DNA of 64,000 bases from a bacterium. GTDB taxonomy: Bacteria > Oederibacteriota > JAAXVQ01 > JAUVAV01. Positions 26,421-36,788 of this stretch are shown here, in pieces. The stretch spans positions 56,395 to 120,394 of the forward strand of contig JAIORK010000006.1 in assembly GCA_021108215.1 (NCBI GenBank), read 5' to 3'. The first letter of the stretch is position 1; each line of letters begins with the position of its first letter. The notes below the pieces were generated by a model. It ran no database searches, was not told where the DNA came from, and saw only the letters and a program-made list of their open reading frames with translations. A program made the position numbers and the translations under genes.

Positions 26421-27569
26421 ATGGCAAAAGTAGTATTGAAAAATGTGTGCAAAAATTTCGAATCCCCGGAAGGTTTAAAAAAAGTTGTTAAAAACATCAG
26501 TTTCACGTGCGAGGATAAGGAGTTTGTTATTTTGGTCGGTCCTTCGGGATGCGGCAAATCCACCACCTTGCGCATGATTGCCGGCCTCGAAGACGTCTCG
26601 GCAGGTGAAATCCATATCGGCGGCCAGATGGTCAATGAGGTTGTTTCCCATGACCGGGATATCGCCATGGTTTTCCAAAATTATGCGCTTTATCCGCATA
26701 TGAATGTTTTTAGCAACATGGCCTTCGGATTACGGCTGCAGCATCTGCCTAAAAAAGAAATTGAAAAACGGGTGATGGAAGCTGCTGAGATCCTGAGAAT
26801 CACCGAACATCTCACCAAACTCCCCAAGGGTCTTTCCGGCGGCGAGCGTCAACGTGTTGCGGTTGGACGCGCCATTGTCCGTAAACCCAAAGTATTTTTA
26901 TTTGACGAACCGCTCTCCAACCTGGATGCGGAGATGCGCGAAAGCATGCGGGCTGACATCCGCCAGCTGCATTCCATTCTCAAAGCCACCATGATCTATG
27001 TAACCCATGACCAAATCGAGGCCATGACCATGGCTGATCGGATTGTCGTATTGAAAAAGGGCGAGGTTCACCAATTTGACAAACCGCTTAACCTGTATAA
27101 AAAACCCTGTAATAAATTTGTGGCCGGTTTCATCGGCAACCAACGCATGAATTTCATTCCCGGTGAGCTAATAAAAAAAGGCAAAGACATTTACTTCTTC
27201 AACGAGCACCTCACACTCAAGACCCATACGACACATGCCAAAACACTTTCCAAACGTATTGGCCAAAAAACCACAATGGGTATCCGGCCGGAAAACATTT
27301 ATGACAAAATTTACGCCGCCAATGCATCCGCCGGTAATACTTTAAAAGCCAAAATCAAAGTCATGTTGCCCACCGGCGAGTATGCCATTTTACACCTTCA
27401 GGCGGGTGAGCAAACCATCATCACCAAAGTAAATACCTATGACAAACTTTCAGAAAACAAACAAATTGATATTGTACTGGATATGGGCAAGGCGCATTAT
27501 TTCGAACCCCGGCCTGACAAGGTGGATCCCGAAAAAAACCAGACCGGCTTGGAAAAAGTCATTTGTTGA
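26421..27569 (+). CDS. Sugar-type ABC transporter ATPase (UgpC/MsmX/MalK-like)
   Basis: The 382-aa protein has Walker A GPSGCGKST, the Q-loop MVFQNYALYPHM, signature LSGGERQR, Walker B VFLFDEPLSNLD and switch VTHDQ. The C-terminal regulatory OB-like (TOBE) part contains MGIRPENIYD, as in carbohydrate importers. GGAGG precedes the ATG at 26421, so a longer in-frame start is rejected. No permease or binding protein genes are adjacent. A single ATPase shared by several sugar importers (MsmX style) would explain this. Confidence 0.87.
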   Translation: MAKVVLKNVCKNFESPEGLKKVVKNISFTCEDKEFVILVGPSGCGKSTTLRMIAGLEDVSAGEIHIGGQMVNEVVSHDRDIAMVFQNYALYPHMNVFSNMAFGLRLQHLPKKEIEKRVMEAAEILRITEHLTKLPKGLSGGERQRVAVGRAIVRKPKVFLFDEPLSNLDAEMRESMRADIRQLHSILKATMIYVTHDQIEAMTMADRIVVLKKGEVHQFDKPLNLYKKPCNKFVAGFIGNQRMNFIPGELIKKGKDIYFFNEHLTLKTHTTHAKTLSKRIGQKTTMGIRPENIYDKIYAANASAGNTLKAKIKVMLPTGEYAILHLQAGEQTIITKVNTYDKLSENKQIDIVLDMGKAHYFEPRPDKVDPEKNQTGLEKVIC

Positions 27570-27639
27570 GCAGGGAACGGTCCCCCGACCGGAAGAATAT
27601 TAATTGACGGGATTCCCTGCGGTCGCGACCGTCCCCTAC
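27570..27639. repeat. REP cluster at the 3' ends of the ABC and RND genes
   Basis: GCAGGGAACGGTC and GATTCCCTGC form an inverted pair, followed by GGTCGCGACCGTCCCCTAC. It is a degenerate member of the GTAGGGA...TCCCTAC family and overlaps the RND stop codon. Confidence 0.6.
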
Positions 27640-30600
27640 TTTGAAATTTTTCTTTTCGTCTTCGCAACTTTCTTTTTCCTGACCGCGTGTTTCAGGATTT
27701 GAACCGGCGGAATGGCTTGCGTTTCCATTTCTTCAATCATGCCTGTTTTCAACACCGGCCGATAGATGGATCCATCCATTTTAATCCCCACCCAGCCAAG
27801 TACTTTGGCCGCGCCGCGCTTATAATCTTCCGCAATGTGGTAAAGACAGGGAATGAGCACTAAGGTAATAAAGGTGGCAAAAACAAGACCATATCCAAAA
27901 GCCAATGCCAAAGGTGCCACAAAATGATCCTTCCCACCCAACCCATAAATGGTTGGCAATAAACCCAATACAGTTGTGCCGCTGGTTAAAAGAACAGGTC
28001 GCAACCGCAGCACACCGGCTTCCAGTAAAGCCTCTTTAATCGGCAGACCTTTTTTACGTTGAATATTGATAAACTCAACCAGAACCAAGGTATTGCTGAC
28101 AATAACACCCGCCAAACTAAAAAAACCTAAAGTACTCATAAATGAAATGGTTTCATGATGCGCCCAAAGCGCAATCATCATGCCAACCAAGCCAAAAGGA
28201 ATCGCACTCATAACCACAATAGGCATAATGAGCGAATTCATAAATACCGCCAGAATAATAAAAATAACAAACAATGCAAAAATAAACAAAACGCCCAATT
28301 CCCCCATGCTTTCGTTGGTATCTTCCTGCTCACCGCCATAGGAAATATTATATTCAGGATAGGCCTTTTCCAGTGCAGCGAAATGTTCTTTCAGCATCCG
28401 GTTCGCTTCCAGGGACGTGATTACATGCGTATCCACCTCTGCTTGTACTTGAACAATCCGCTTGAAATCCAGACGATTAATCATTGAGTAACCGGGCTGC
28501 TGCGTCATTTTAGAAACACGACTCAATGGAATCAAGCCATCCATTTTATTTGCAACCAACACTTCCTTAAGGCTCTCTTTGTCTTGTCTGGCTTTTTCCG
28601 GAAAACGAACCCGAATATCAATATCTTCTTCACCTTGTTGTACATTGGTTGCGACTGACCCGCTAAAAGCCGCATGCAAAGTTGTTGCAATATCCCGGGC
28701 AGATACCTGACCTTTGGCAGCCATCTCCTCATCAATCGTATAACGATACTCTGTTTTACCTTCCTCCAAATCAAAGTTAATATCTTTTACTCCCTCCACC
28801 TTTTCCAGATAGGCCGTATACTTTAACGCAATTTCCTTTAAGATTTGAATATCCTGTCCCCGAATTTCAACATTAATCGGCTTTCCCACCGGAGGTCCGT
28901 TTCCCTGAATCGTCATTTTCAATTCCATTTCATCCGGCAGTATCTTCGCCTCACGCGCCCGGGCAACCTGATGACGTAATTCCTCTAAAATCCGATACGC
29001 ATCACGTTTGCGCTTTTTCTCAGAGGTCAAGGCAATTTGAAAAGTGGCTTTATTCGTACCCGCGCCGGGTTTAGGATCTAAAATACTGGCGGTTTCCGTA
29101 CCCACCCGCACTTGCAAAGATTCCAATTCATGTTCAGGGATTTCTAAAATAATTTTTTCCAGTTTCCTAACTTCCCGCAGGGTTGCGTCCAAATGGGTCC
29201 CTTGGGGTAATTTGGCAATAACCTGCATGTTTTCAGCACCACCATCGGGCATAAAAACAAATCCGACTCTGGTCCCAAGATAAAGGGAGCCGACCAGCAT
29301 TAAAATCAGAACAAACAATGTTACATAACGATGTTTTAATGCACCTTTTAAAAAACCCTTATACTTCAATTGAATGCGTCCGAAAAAACCCCGTTCACAG
29401 TTCTCATCTTTCTCAATACAGGCATCAGGCTTTTTAGTCGATGCTGCATGCGCAAAGGTATTAAGATAAGTCGGCAAAACAAACATGGCCACAACCCAGG
29501 AAGCAAACAAACAAATCAACAGCACCGCAGGTATTGCCCAGATAAATTTGCCAATAATACCGCTCAAAAACAAAATCGGACTAAAAGCCGCACTGATACA
29601 TAAGAGGGTTACTGTTACCGGCCAAAAAACTTCCGTCACACCTTTTTGAATGGCCTGTACTTTCGGCAGTCCCTGTTCCATATAACGATGACTGTTCTCA
29701 GAAACAACAATACCGAAATCAACAATCATACCCAGTACCATCACCATACCAAAGAGACTGACCACATTAATCGTAATATCCATTATGGACATGCCCACAA
29801 AGGCCACCATAATGGATATGGGAATACTCATACTCACAATGGATGCCATACGGACACCTAACAGCATCAACAAAATAAGCGCCAACAAGACAAAACCCGT
29901 TAATGCATTGGTTAAAACACTTGAAATCCGTTCTTTGGTGAATTCGCTGGTATCTTCAAAAATTTCAACTGCAACCTCGTCTGCATGCAGCGAGGTATAG
30001 GTTTTCATTTTTTCTCGAATAGCGTCAACCATTCGAATTTCATCGGCGCTTCTCTTTTTGTAAACATTAACAATGATGGCTTTCCGGCCATTAAACCGCT
30101 CATAAATATCCGGATCTTCAAACGTATCCATCACTGTCGCGACATCTTTGAGTCTCACAACAAACCCCAGATCATTCGCCTGGATAACAGTATTTCGTAT
30201 TTCCGTGATATTTTGAAACTGCCCTTTGGTCCGAAGCACATATTCTTTGTCTCTGATTTTTAGCGCGCCGCCCGGAAGATCAATATTGCGGGATTGCAAT
30301 TTGTCGGTAATAGTGTTAATCCCTATACGATTGCGCTGCAAAGCTGCGGGATCAACTTCAACCAAGTATTCCCTATCGCGATCACCAAAAATCTCTACGT
30401 CCGCCACCCCATCAATTTCATAAAAGAAATTTTCAATATGATCCGCAGCGGATTTAATTTTATGATAAGCCACACCCGGCCGCTTGCCGTATAAAGCCAC
30501 CTGAATGGCGATGGTCTTATCCAGTTTCAACTCTTTAACCACCGGCGCTTCCGCACGAACAGGAAAATCATTGATGCTGTCAATCGCATCTTTTATATCA

Positions 30601-30920
30601 TCCACTACCTCGTCTTTATCCGACTTATCTTCCAGATAAATGGCAAAAACCGAGACATTTTCAATATTGTATGCTCTTAATTTATCAATCCCATTTACCT
30701 CACGCAATTTTTTCTCAATGGGAATTGCGATTAGTTGCTCGATTTCATCAGGCGAGGCCCCGGGATAGATTGTCGTTACGGTTACCATATCAAAATTAAC
30801 TTCCGGAAAACCTTCCCGATTAATATTAAGTGCGGTGAACACTCCCAAACACACCAACAGAACAACAATCAAATTAACCAATAATTTTTTATGGATTAAA
30901 TTTCCAATAAGTTTTAGCAC
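27636..30920 (-). CDS. RND efflux pump permease, single-Asp relay variant
   Basis: The ~1094-aa protein has the RND plan with TM1 NLIVVLLVCLGVFTA, large loops and two TM blocks. The TM4 motif reads GMIVDFGIVVSEN, where AcrB-like pumps have VDDA, so the second relay Asp is Phe. A GTG at 30920 with AAGGAG upstream is the likely start; the 49 extra in-frame codons before it are encoded by dispersed repeat DNA. The C-terminal tail is long and very basic (RKKKVAKTKRK). The TolC-like gene upstream (31110) is probably its partner; no adaptor is nearby. Confidence 0.85.
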   Translation of the reverse strand: MLKLIGNLIHKKLLVNLIVVLLVCLGVFTALNINREGFPEVNFDMVTVTTIYPGASPDEIEQLIAIPIEKKLREVNGIDKLRAYNIENVSVFAIYLEDKSDKDEVVDDIKDAIDSINDFPVRAEAPVVKELKLDKTIAIQVALYGKRPGVAYHKIKSAADHIENFFYEIDGVADVEIFGDRDREYLVEVDPAALQRNRIGINTITDKLQSRNIDLPGGALKIRDKEYVLRTKGQFQNITEIRNTVIQANDLGFVVRLKDVATVMDTFEDPDIYERFNGRKAIIVNVYKKRSADEIRMVDAIREKMKTYTSLHADEVAVEIFEDTSEFTKERISSVLTNALTGFVLLALILLMLLGVRMASIVSMSIPISIMVAFVGMSIMDITINVVSLFGMVMVLGMIVDFGIVVSENSHRYMEQGLPKVQAIQKGVTEVFWPVTVTLLCISAAFSPILFLSGIIGKFIWAIPAVLLICLFASWVVAMFVLPTYLNTFAHAASTKKPDACIEKDENCERGFFGRIQLKYKGFLKGALKHRYVTLFVLILMLVGSLYLGTRVGFVFMPDGGAENMQVIAKLPQGTHLDATLREVRKLEKIILEIPEHELESLQVRVGTETASILDPKPGAGTNKATFQIALTSEKKRKRDAYRILEELRHQVARAREAKILPDEMELKMTIQGNGPPVGKPINVEIRGQDIQILKEIALKYTAYLEKVEGVKDINFDLEEGKTEYRYTIDEEMAAKGQVSARDIATTLHAAFSGSVATNVQQGEEDIDIRVRFPEKARQDKESLKEVLVANKMDGLIPLSRVSKMTQQPGYSMINRLDFKRIVQVQAEVDTHVITSLEANRMLKEHFAALEKAYPEYNISYGGEQEDTNESMGELGVLFIFALFVIFIILAVFMNSLIMPIVVMSAIPFGLVGMMIALWAHHETISFMSTLGFFSLAGVIVSNTLVLVEFINIQRKKGLPIKEALLEAGVLRLRPVLLTSGTTVLGLLPTIYGLGGKDHFVAPLALAFGYGLVFATFITLVLIPCLYHIAEDYKRGAAKVLGWVGIKMDGSIYRPVLKTGMIEEMETQAIPPVQILKHAVRKKKVAKTKRKISK

Positions 30921-30984
30921 GACGGATACTCCTTCATTAATTTCATACTCAATTTTTGCAAATTTCCCTAACGCGATATTCGAA

Positions 30985-31067
30985 CTCCGGCGGGATGCGT
31001 CCTGCATCCGGCATTCGCCGTACAAGTTTTTTTCTTTAAAAATAAGTATTCTGACAGGCTTTATCAC
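30985..31067. repeat. Partial MITE-like copy upstream of the RND gene
   Basis: The segment GGATGCGTCC...GTACAAGTTTTTTTCTTTAAAAATAAG...ATTCTGACAGGCTTTATCAC matches the right half of the element at 33002-33180. Confidence 0.55.
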
Positions 31068-31109
31068 GCGCTATATTACTTAATTTGGACAAAAATGTTT
31101 ATAGATCCC

Positions 31110-32675
31110 TTATTCAGGAATATAGTCATTGGGATCAATTCCAAATGTTTCAAACAATTCGTTCTTCGTCACTATAAATTGCAGTTGTATAGTATTAAAT
31201 TGAATAAGCGTTTCTAATTCCTGCTGCCTTCCCTGCGTCAAAGCATCCACGCCATTCTTCACCATCGCGGCGTTCAACCGGCCGCGACGAAGCTGATTCA
31301 TCATGGATTTATAGAAAATTTCCGCTTCGATTCTGGCTTCTTTCGAAATCCGGTATAATTGATAAACAGTCTTCATCTGTTCCACCTGCTCATCAATCTC
31401 ATCCGCAATCAACCGCTCATATTTTCTAACTGAAATCTCCGCCTGCGTATGCGCAAACCGGGCATTGCGTTCTTTTATGGTCTGCACCGGGTCCCCCAAG
31501 GGATACACCAGCGCCAGTTTACCGGCATACCCTACCTGCTCCGCACCCAACATATCCTGCCAGGCGCCGGAAGCATCGGTCTGCTGTCCCATTGTATTGA
31601 CAGACAACTCTGCGGTCAAACTTGGCAGCGCAAGATTCCCGGCAATTGCCAAATCCCAAGCCGCGTGATCCAGCATGCGCTTCGCACCCAAATAATCAGC
31701 CCGCTTGGCATACGCCCGGTCCAAAGCATCCTTTTTATCAATCTCCGGCAGCTCATTCACCAAGACGGCAGCCCCCTCAAGAACGGCGCCATCCGCCAAA
31801 TTCACTGATCGCAGGAATCCACGCCTGGCATTTTTATAATCCTGTTCCGCAAACATCCATTGTGCTTTTGCGCCTGCTACCAGCACATTATAGTAATGTA
31901 GTTCAAACCGATTGGTTGTGCCCAAATTCACATTACGTTCTGTAATATCCCTGACCGATTTGGTTTCTGCATATTGTAGTGCGGCATTGGTGAGTGCCGA
32001 TTCTTTGAGCACAACATTCCAGTACTCCATGATGACTTTGACTACCACCAATGACAATTGATAGAGAATGACTTCTTTGCGCACAAAACCGGCGTTGGCA
32101 ATTTGTTTTTGCTCCAGCTGCTCATTAACGCCAAATCCATTTTGCAGCAGCTCCTGCTGCAATGAAACAAATGCAGTTGCACGGGTATAATCAGGATCAC
32201 CGAAGGATAATCCCGGAATGCTGATAGTCATCGGCAAAAAGGTCGTACTGCTTTTGTCATGCGACACACCCAGCGTCAATTGCGTCCCGGTAACGTATTT
32301 TTTCGCCAAAGCGGCAGATGCAGACCAAGTCTTCGAGTCTGTGCCTGTCAAGGAGCTGGTGCTTTCCGGGTATTCCTGGTAAACGCCGCCTGCCGCAACC
32401 GAAAAAAAAGGACTGTATTTCTTCTGATACATCCTGAAATTGGAATCCAGCATGGCCAATTCATAGGCTCCGGATAAAAGATCATAATTCGATTCAATCG
32501 CCAACCGAATGGCATCACCAATGGATATCCGTTTTCCTGCGATCGTTACTGCGGCTTCTTTCCCAAATTCAATATTACTGGGTTGTGCCTCCAGCCGATG
32601 GAAAGGCGCTTGCAGACCTATACTGAATGAAACCATCATTATAATCGTTACTGTTTTTTTATTTAAACCACTCAT
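31110..32675 (-). CDS. TolC-family outer-membrane efflux protein
   Basis: The 521-aa protein has a signal peptide ending near ...RLEAQ and two repeats of long helices. Markers are ISIGDAIRLAIESNYDLL at the start of repeat one, YAKRADYLGAKRMLDHAAWDLAIAGNLALPSL in repeat two, and final helices ending LFETFGID. It should form the outer-membrane exit tunnel for the RND pump encoded downstream. GGAGG sits 5 bases before the ATG at 32675, in preference to an earlier in-frame start. Confidence 0.86.
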   Translation of the reverse strand: MSGLNKKTVTIIMMVSFSIGLQAPFHRLEAQPSNIEFGKEAAVTIAGKRISIGDAIRLAIESNYDLLSGAYELAMLDSNFRMYQKKYSPFFSVAAGGVYQEYPESTSSLTGTDSKTWSASAALAKKYVTGTQLTLGVSHDKSSTTFLPMTISIPGLSFGDPDYTRATAFVSLQQELLQNGFGVNEQLEQKQIANAGFVRKEVILYQLSLVVVKVIMEYWNVVLKESALTNAALQYAETKSVRDITERNVNLGTTNRFELHYYNVLVAGAKAQWMFAEQDYKNARRGFLRSVNLADGAVLEGAAVLVNELPEIDKKDALDRAYAKRADYLGAKRMLDHAAWDLAIAGNLALPSLTAELSVNTMGQQTDASGAWQDMLGAEQVGYAGKLALVYPLGDPVQTIKERNARFAHTQAEISVRKYERLIADEIDEQVEQMKTVYQLYRISKEARIEAEIFYKSMMNQLRRGRLNAAMVKNGVDALTQGRQQELETLIQFNTIQLQFIVTKNELFETFGIDPNDYIPE

Positions 32676-32798
32676 CTTTTCCTCCAAGAAACCAAATAAC
32701 TGAAATCCAGCCATTATTTATTAACACTCATACATGTCCAAACTATAAAATACACTGTCTGCTAGTGTAGTGCCTCTTAATTAACAGCACAAACGTCA

Positions 32799-32893
32799 CC
32801 CCGGCATGATTGCAGCCGGGGTCCAGAGACTGTGACTTTTTCAAACAAAACCATTGGATTCCGCCCCGGTTAACTACATACCGGGGTGACAAA
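32799..32893. repeat. REP-like pair (family of 10983)
   Basis: CACCCCGGCATGATTGCAGC with CGGGGTCCAG, then GGATTCCGCCCCGG and CCGGGGTGACAAAATGCCGG. A nearly identical right unit occurs at 63797-63843. No gene is seen in 32676-33251. Confidence 0.7.
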
Positions 32894-33001
32894 ATGCCGG
32901 CTGCGATAGCGTCCCAGAATAGTATTTGATATCTTTCCGGTCGGGAAATGACGATCGAAGCATAAAATCAAATGTACTCATATTTTAAAGACACTACACT
33001 A

Positions 33002-33165
33002 GTGTCGCCCTCAGTGCTTGTTTTTAAAGAAAAACTGATACTGTATCCATACGCCAGAGCCTGATTTGACGATACAGTCCCCTGATGCCCCACTGAAACT
33101 CGTGGTGCGTCCACGGGTCCGCCGGACAATTTTTTTTCTTTAAAAGCAAGCATTCTGACTGGTTT
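33002..33165. repeat. MITE-like element, copy A
   Basis: Starts GTCGCCCTCAGTGCTTG and TTTTTAAAGAAAAACTGATA, continues GTATCCATACGCCAGAGCC and ends TTTTTTTCTTTAAAAGCAAG. It aligns in the opposite orientation with the element at 35647-35786, whose terminal inverted repeats are better preserved. Confidence 0.65.
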
Positions 33166-33251
33166 TATCACATGTTTCAAGCAAAAATTACCGCCCCTGA
33201 TCCCGCACGTATGCTATGATGTCTTCCATATTTTTAATTCGAGGTTTTTAT

Positions 33252-33770
33252 ATGCATCTTTCTAAAAAAATCCATCTGAGTATTTTTGCCTTCACCGCCC
33301 TTTTGGCTGTTTCGCTCTCCCAGGTCAGCAGCATTCTGGTTCGCACTCATCTGGAGATCGGTGAATCAACGATTGTTGCACCCTTTCTTTGGCTGACCTA
33401 TGTTCAGAATCATGGCGGTATTTTCGGTGCTTTCCAGGGACAAGGATGGGTTTTCGCTCTCATCACCCTTTTTATCTTGGCAGGTCTGGTGATTTATCTG
33501 ATCAAAGCGACATCTCTGAAATTATATAATTTTATCTGCTTCGGCCTGATCATGGGCGGCGGATTGAGCAATATTCTTGACCGACTGCTCTATGGCGCAG
33601 TCATTGATTTTATTGATATCCGTAATATCCCCTATTGGAAATATATTTTCAATACCGCCGATACTTTCATCCATCTGGGTATCTGGCCAATGCTTCTACT
33701 GAGCCTGTCCGAGCTCAAACACACGAACCCGGTCGAACCGAAAAACATCCAGACCCCGCCACTACCCTAA
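33252..33770 (+). CDS. lspA: Lipoprotein signal peptidase (signal peptidase II)
   Basis: The 172-aa protein has four hydrophobic segments and the conserved LspA boxes: VQNHGGIFGAF (51-61), GGGLSNILDRL with catalytic Asp110, and FNTADTFIHLG with catalytic Asp137. It cleaves signal peptides of prolipoproteins at the inner membrane; the lipoprotein at 6480-6770 is a possible substrate. GAGG lies 8 bases before the ATG at 33252, so the in-frame ATG at 33216 is not favoured. Confidence 0.88.
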   Translation: MHLSKKIHLSIFAFTALLAVSLSQVSSILVRTHLEIGESTIVAPFLWLTYVQNHGGIFGAFQGQGWVFALITLFILAGLVIYLIKATSLKLYNFICFGLIMGGGLSNILDRLLYGAVIDFIDIRNIPYWKYIFNTADTFIHLGIWPMLLLSLSELKHTNPVEPKNIQTPPLP

Positions 33771-33893
33771 CCAACACGGCATCAAACTTCAAACATCCCG
33801 TTGCATAGCCGTACCGGTGTTTTCCCGGTAAAAATTGAAATCCCGCATCCGGATCGATATCCCGCTTCAGGCGACAGCTGTAAAAGATATTTT

Positions 33894-35483
33894 TTAAAGA
33901 GGTTGAGAATCAAGCTCCGAGGTCAGGCGAAAAGCAATATCCGCATACTGTTTTACATAGTGGTGCAGCATCCATTCGGATTCAACGAAAAAAACCGGGC
34001 GTTCATCTTTGTCCAGGGCGATGCGGTTTGCCATGAATCTGCAAAACCCCTCCCACTGGGCGGGATTGTCCGAACTAATCCAGCAGGCCTTATAAAAATC
34101 CAGGGTATGAAACCGGCACTCAGCCCCGTATTCGTGTTCCAACCGGTATTGGATGACTTCAAATTGCAGCTGACCCACCGTCCCGACAATCTTACGCCGG
34201 CCGTCATCCATCAAAAATAATTGCGCCACCCCTTCATCCGTAAGATGTTTAATCCCCTTCTCCAGCTGCTTGCCTTTCATAGAGGTATTGCTTAACTCCC
34301 TGAATATCTCCGGGGAAAAACTGGGAACACCCTGATACTGAAAGCCTTCACCCGCTGTAAGCGTGTCGCCGATTTTAAAATTCCCACGATCATACAGTCC
34401 GATGACATCTCCGGGATAAGCTTCATCGATCACATCTTTTTTCTGTCCCAAAAAGCTGGCCGGGTTGGAAAAGCGCAGATCCGTCCCTGATCGCACATGC
34501 CGGTAAAATTTGTTCCGCTCAAATTTTCCTGAGCAGACTCTGAAAAAGGCTATCCGGTCACGATGACGCATATCCAGGTTGGCATGAATTTTAAAAACAA
34601 ACCCGCTAAACGCATCTTCCGTCGGAGCGACAACACGCAGATCGGCAGCCATGGGAGCGGGCCCGGGCGCAATCTCAACAAATGTATCCAACAGTTCCTT
34701 CACACCAAAATTATTGAGTGCGCTGCCAAAAAATACCGGCGCCACCTCACCGCTGAGATACTCTTGCTTTTCAAAAGTACCGTAAACCCCGGAAAGCAGC
34801 TCCACATCCTCACGCAGCTTGGCAGCCAAACCTCCACCAATTGTATCCCCCAATGTTTCACTGCTCAGCTCAGAAACGGCAACCGTTGCCTCGGACATAC
34901 TTTGATGCGCACTAAAAATTCTGAGTTTTTTTTCATGCAAACTGTACACACCTTTAAATTCCGCGCCGCGGCTGATGGGCCAGCTCAGCGGCAAAACCTT
35001 GAGCGAAATTTTATTTTCAATCTCATCCAGCAAGTCAAAAGGACTGAGGCCCTCGCGATCCAGCTTATTGACAAAAATAATCACCGGAGTTTTCCGCATC
35101 CGGCAGACTTTCATCAAATTCTCGGTTTGCTCTTCCACCCCTTTAACACTGTCCACAACCAGAATCACACTATCCACAGCGGTTAGCGTCCGGTAAGTAT
35201 CTTCAGAAAAATCTTTATGCCCCGGTGTATCCAGTAAATTGATTTTCAAACCGCAATATTCAAAGCTCATCACTGCGGACGCCACGGAGATACCCCGCTG
35301 GCGTTCAATTTCCATAAAATCCGACATGGTGGTTTTTTTAATTTTATTGGATTTGACTGCCCCGGCATTTTGAATGGCCCCGGCAAAAAGCAGAAATTTT
35401 TCCGTGAGCGTGGTTTTCCCCGCATCCGGATGGCTGATGATGGCAAATGTCTTACGCTTACCGATTTCAGATTCGTAACTCAT
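33894..35483 (-). CDS. prfC: Peptide chain release factor 3
   Basis: The 529-aa GTPase has G1 SHPDAGKTT, the switch region with [13 protein letters not shown]3 [16 protein letters not shown]4 VNKLDRE, and the RF3-specific [20 protein letters not shown] near the C-terminus. RF3 recycles RF1/RF2 after termination. The length equals the family norm. Single gene, convergent with lspA. Confidence 0.95.
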   Translation of the reverse strand: MSYESEIGKRKTFAIISHPDAGKTTLTEKFLLFAGAIQNAGAVKSNKIKKTTMSDFMEIERQRGISVASAVMSFEYCGLKINLLDTPGHKDFSEDTYRTLTAVDSVILVVDSVKGVEEQTENLMKVCRMRKTPVIIFVNKLDREGLSPFDLLDEIENKISLKVLPLSWPISRGAEFKGVYSLHEKKLRIFSAHQSMSEATVAVSELSSETLGDTIGGGLAAKLREDVELLSGVYGTFEKQEYLSGEVAPVFFGSALNNFGVKELLDTFVEIAPGPAPMAADLRVVAPTEDAFSGFVFKIHANLDMRHRDRIAFFRVCSGKFERNKFYRHVRSGTDLRFSNPASFLGQKKDVIDEAYPGDVIGLYDRGNFKIGDTLTAGEGFQYQGVPSFSPEIFRELSNTSMKGKQLEKGIKHLTDEGVAQLFLMDDGRRKIVGTVGQLQFEVIQYRLEHEYGAECRFHTLDFYKACWISSDNPAQWEGFCRFMANRIALDKDERPVFFVESEWMLHHYVKQYADIAFRLTSELDSQPL

Positions 35484-35646
35484 GATTTCTTTCCTATGTC
35501 AAAACACCCTGCGTTTGCAGGATGCTTGAAATATATGCTTCATAATAGTCTATTAGCGCGGAGCAGATTGTACCGTTTTCAGTCTGGTCTGTAAAGTGTC
35601 GATCGAACTATTTTTATCCAAATTCAAAAATACGGCAGCCAACTGA

Positions 35647-35786
35647 TTCGCCCTAAGTGCATATTTTTAAAGGAAAAAACGCACCACAAGTTTTGGTAGA
35701 ACATCAGAATACTTTATCGTCAAATCCGGCTCTAGCGTATGTATACAGCATCAGTTTTCCTTTAAAAATATGCACTTAGGGCGAAT
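35647..35786. repeat. MITE-like element, copy B, with ~30-bp terminal inverted repeats
   Basis: The left end TTCGCCCTAAGTGCATAT then TTTTAAAGGAAAA is repeated inverted at 35753-35786. The 140-bp element has no coding capacity and is a homologue of 33002-33165. The 627-base gap 35484-36111 contains this and the next element and no gene. Confidence 0.8.
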
Positions 35787-35827
35787 AGCAAACAGTATGT
35801 TTTATTGTGCTAACTCGAATACGACAA

Positions 35828-35965
35828 GACAGCCGGAAGGTCTTTTTTAAAAAACATTGCGCGGCAACTGCGAAAACACAGTGATTTTCAAAACCTTTTT
35901 CGGTCGGGCAAGTTGTGAAAACGATTTCCGCTTCAATATTTTTTAAAAAAGACCTTCCGGCTGTC
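35828..35965. repeat. 138-bp element with 27-bp perfect terminal inverted repeats
   Basis: GACAGCCGGAAGGTCTTTTT followed by TAAAAAA (35828-35854) is exactly inverted at 35939-35965. The interior has no open frame. It differs from the neighbouring MITE-like element, so two families meet here. Confidence 0.8.
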
Positions 35966-36052
35966 CGTCAAACTACGTTTATTTTACAATGATTTTTATC
36001 ACTCCAAAAGTGTCTCACTCTTGTGTATTACTTAATCCGGACAAGAATGTAC

Positions 36053-36081
36053 TTGTATCCTGTTTTCAAACTCTGTATCAT
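36053..36081 (+). promoter_or_regulatory. Likely promoter of the carbonic anhydrase gene
   Basis: TTGTAT (36053-36058) and TATCAT (36076-36081) are 17 bases apart, 30 bases upstream of the ATG. Confidence 0.5.
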
Positions 36082-36111
36082 CATTCCTATTCGTAATATC
36101 AAGGGGGCGGC

Positions 36112-36780
36112 ATGCGCAAATTACTGGAAGGCATCCTGGATTTCCACGCCAAGCGCGAGGCGGGAAATGATCTTTTATTCAAACACTTAACCGCCCGCCA
36201 GCAACCTGACGCGCTTTTCATCACTTGCAGTGACAGCCGGGTGGTGCCCAATCTTCTGGTCTCCACCAATCCGGGAGATCTTTTTGTCATGCGCAATGTG
36301 GGTAATGTTGTCCCGGCCTGCTGCGATCACTCCGGTTATTCCAAAACTGACGACTCGGAAATAGCCGCACTCGAATATGCGCTGAATTGTCTCCAGGTAA
36401 AAGATATTATTGTCTGCGGCCACTCCAATTGTGGTGCCATCCACGCTATTTATAAGAATTCCACCGTAAAGTCCGCGCCCCATTTAAACTCCTGGCTGAG
36501 CCATGCCAAGGATGCGCTGGATACCTTTGAGCATCCGCTCACGTTTGATAAAGACTGGTCCGTCCCGGACCGCATCTCGCAAAAAAATGTCCTTCTCCAA
36601 ATTGAACATTTAAAAACCTATGATATCGTGCAATCTGCATTGCAAAAAAAACAGACCGCATTGCATGCCTGGTGGTTTGACATCGAAGAAGTGGAAATCT
36701 ACTCCTTCAACCGTGATGAAAATAAATTCAAGGTTATCAATCCGGCTGAAGCACAGTATATTCTTCAAACGAGCATCTAA
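36112..36780 (+). CDS. Beta-class carbonic anhydrase
   Basis: The 222-aa protein has zinc ligands Cys39 (CSDSR with Asp41 and Arg43) and His104/Cys107 in GHSNCGAI, plus RNVGNVVP. It interconverts CO2 and bicarbonate in the cytoplasm. AAGGGGG is placed well before the ATG. The helicase gene hrpB begins 8 bases after its stop, so the two are likely co-transcribed. Confidence 0.93.
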   Translation: MRKLLEGILDFHAKREAGNDLLFKHLTARQQPDALFITCSDSRVVPNLLVSTNPGDLFVMRNVGNVVPACCDHSGYSKTDDSEIAALEYALNCLQVKDIIVCGHSNCGAIHAIYKNSTVKSAPHLNSWLSHAKDALDTFEHPLTFDKDWSVPDRISQKNVLLQIEHLKTYDIVQSALQKKQTALHAWWFDIEEVEIYSFNRDENKFKVINPAEAQYILQTSI

Positions 36781-36788
36781 CTTTCCGG

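Noticed and set aside
22931..32675. Complete RND-adaptor-TolC operon
   Set aside because: No membrane-fusion (adaptor) gene was found on either strand; only two permeases and one TolC-like gene can be supported.
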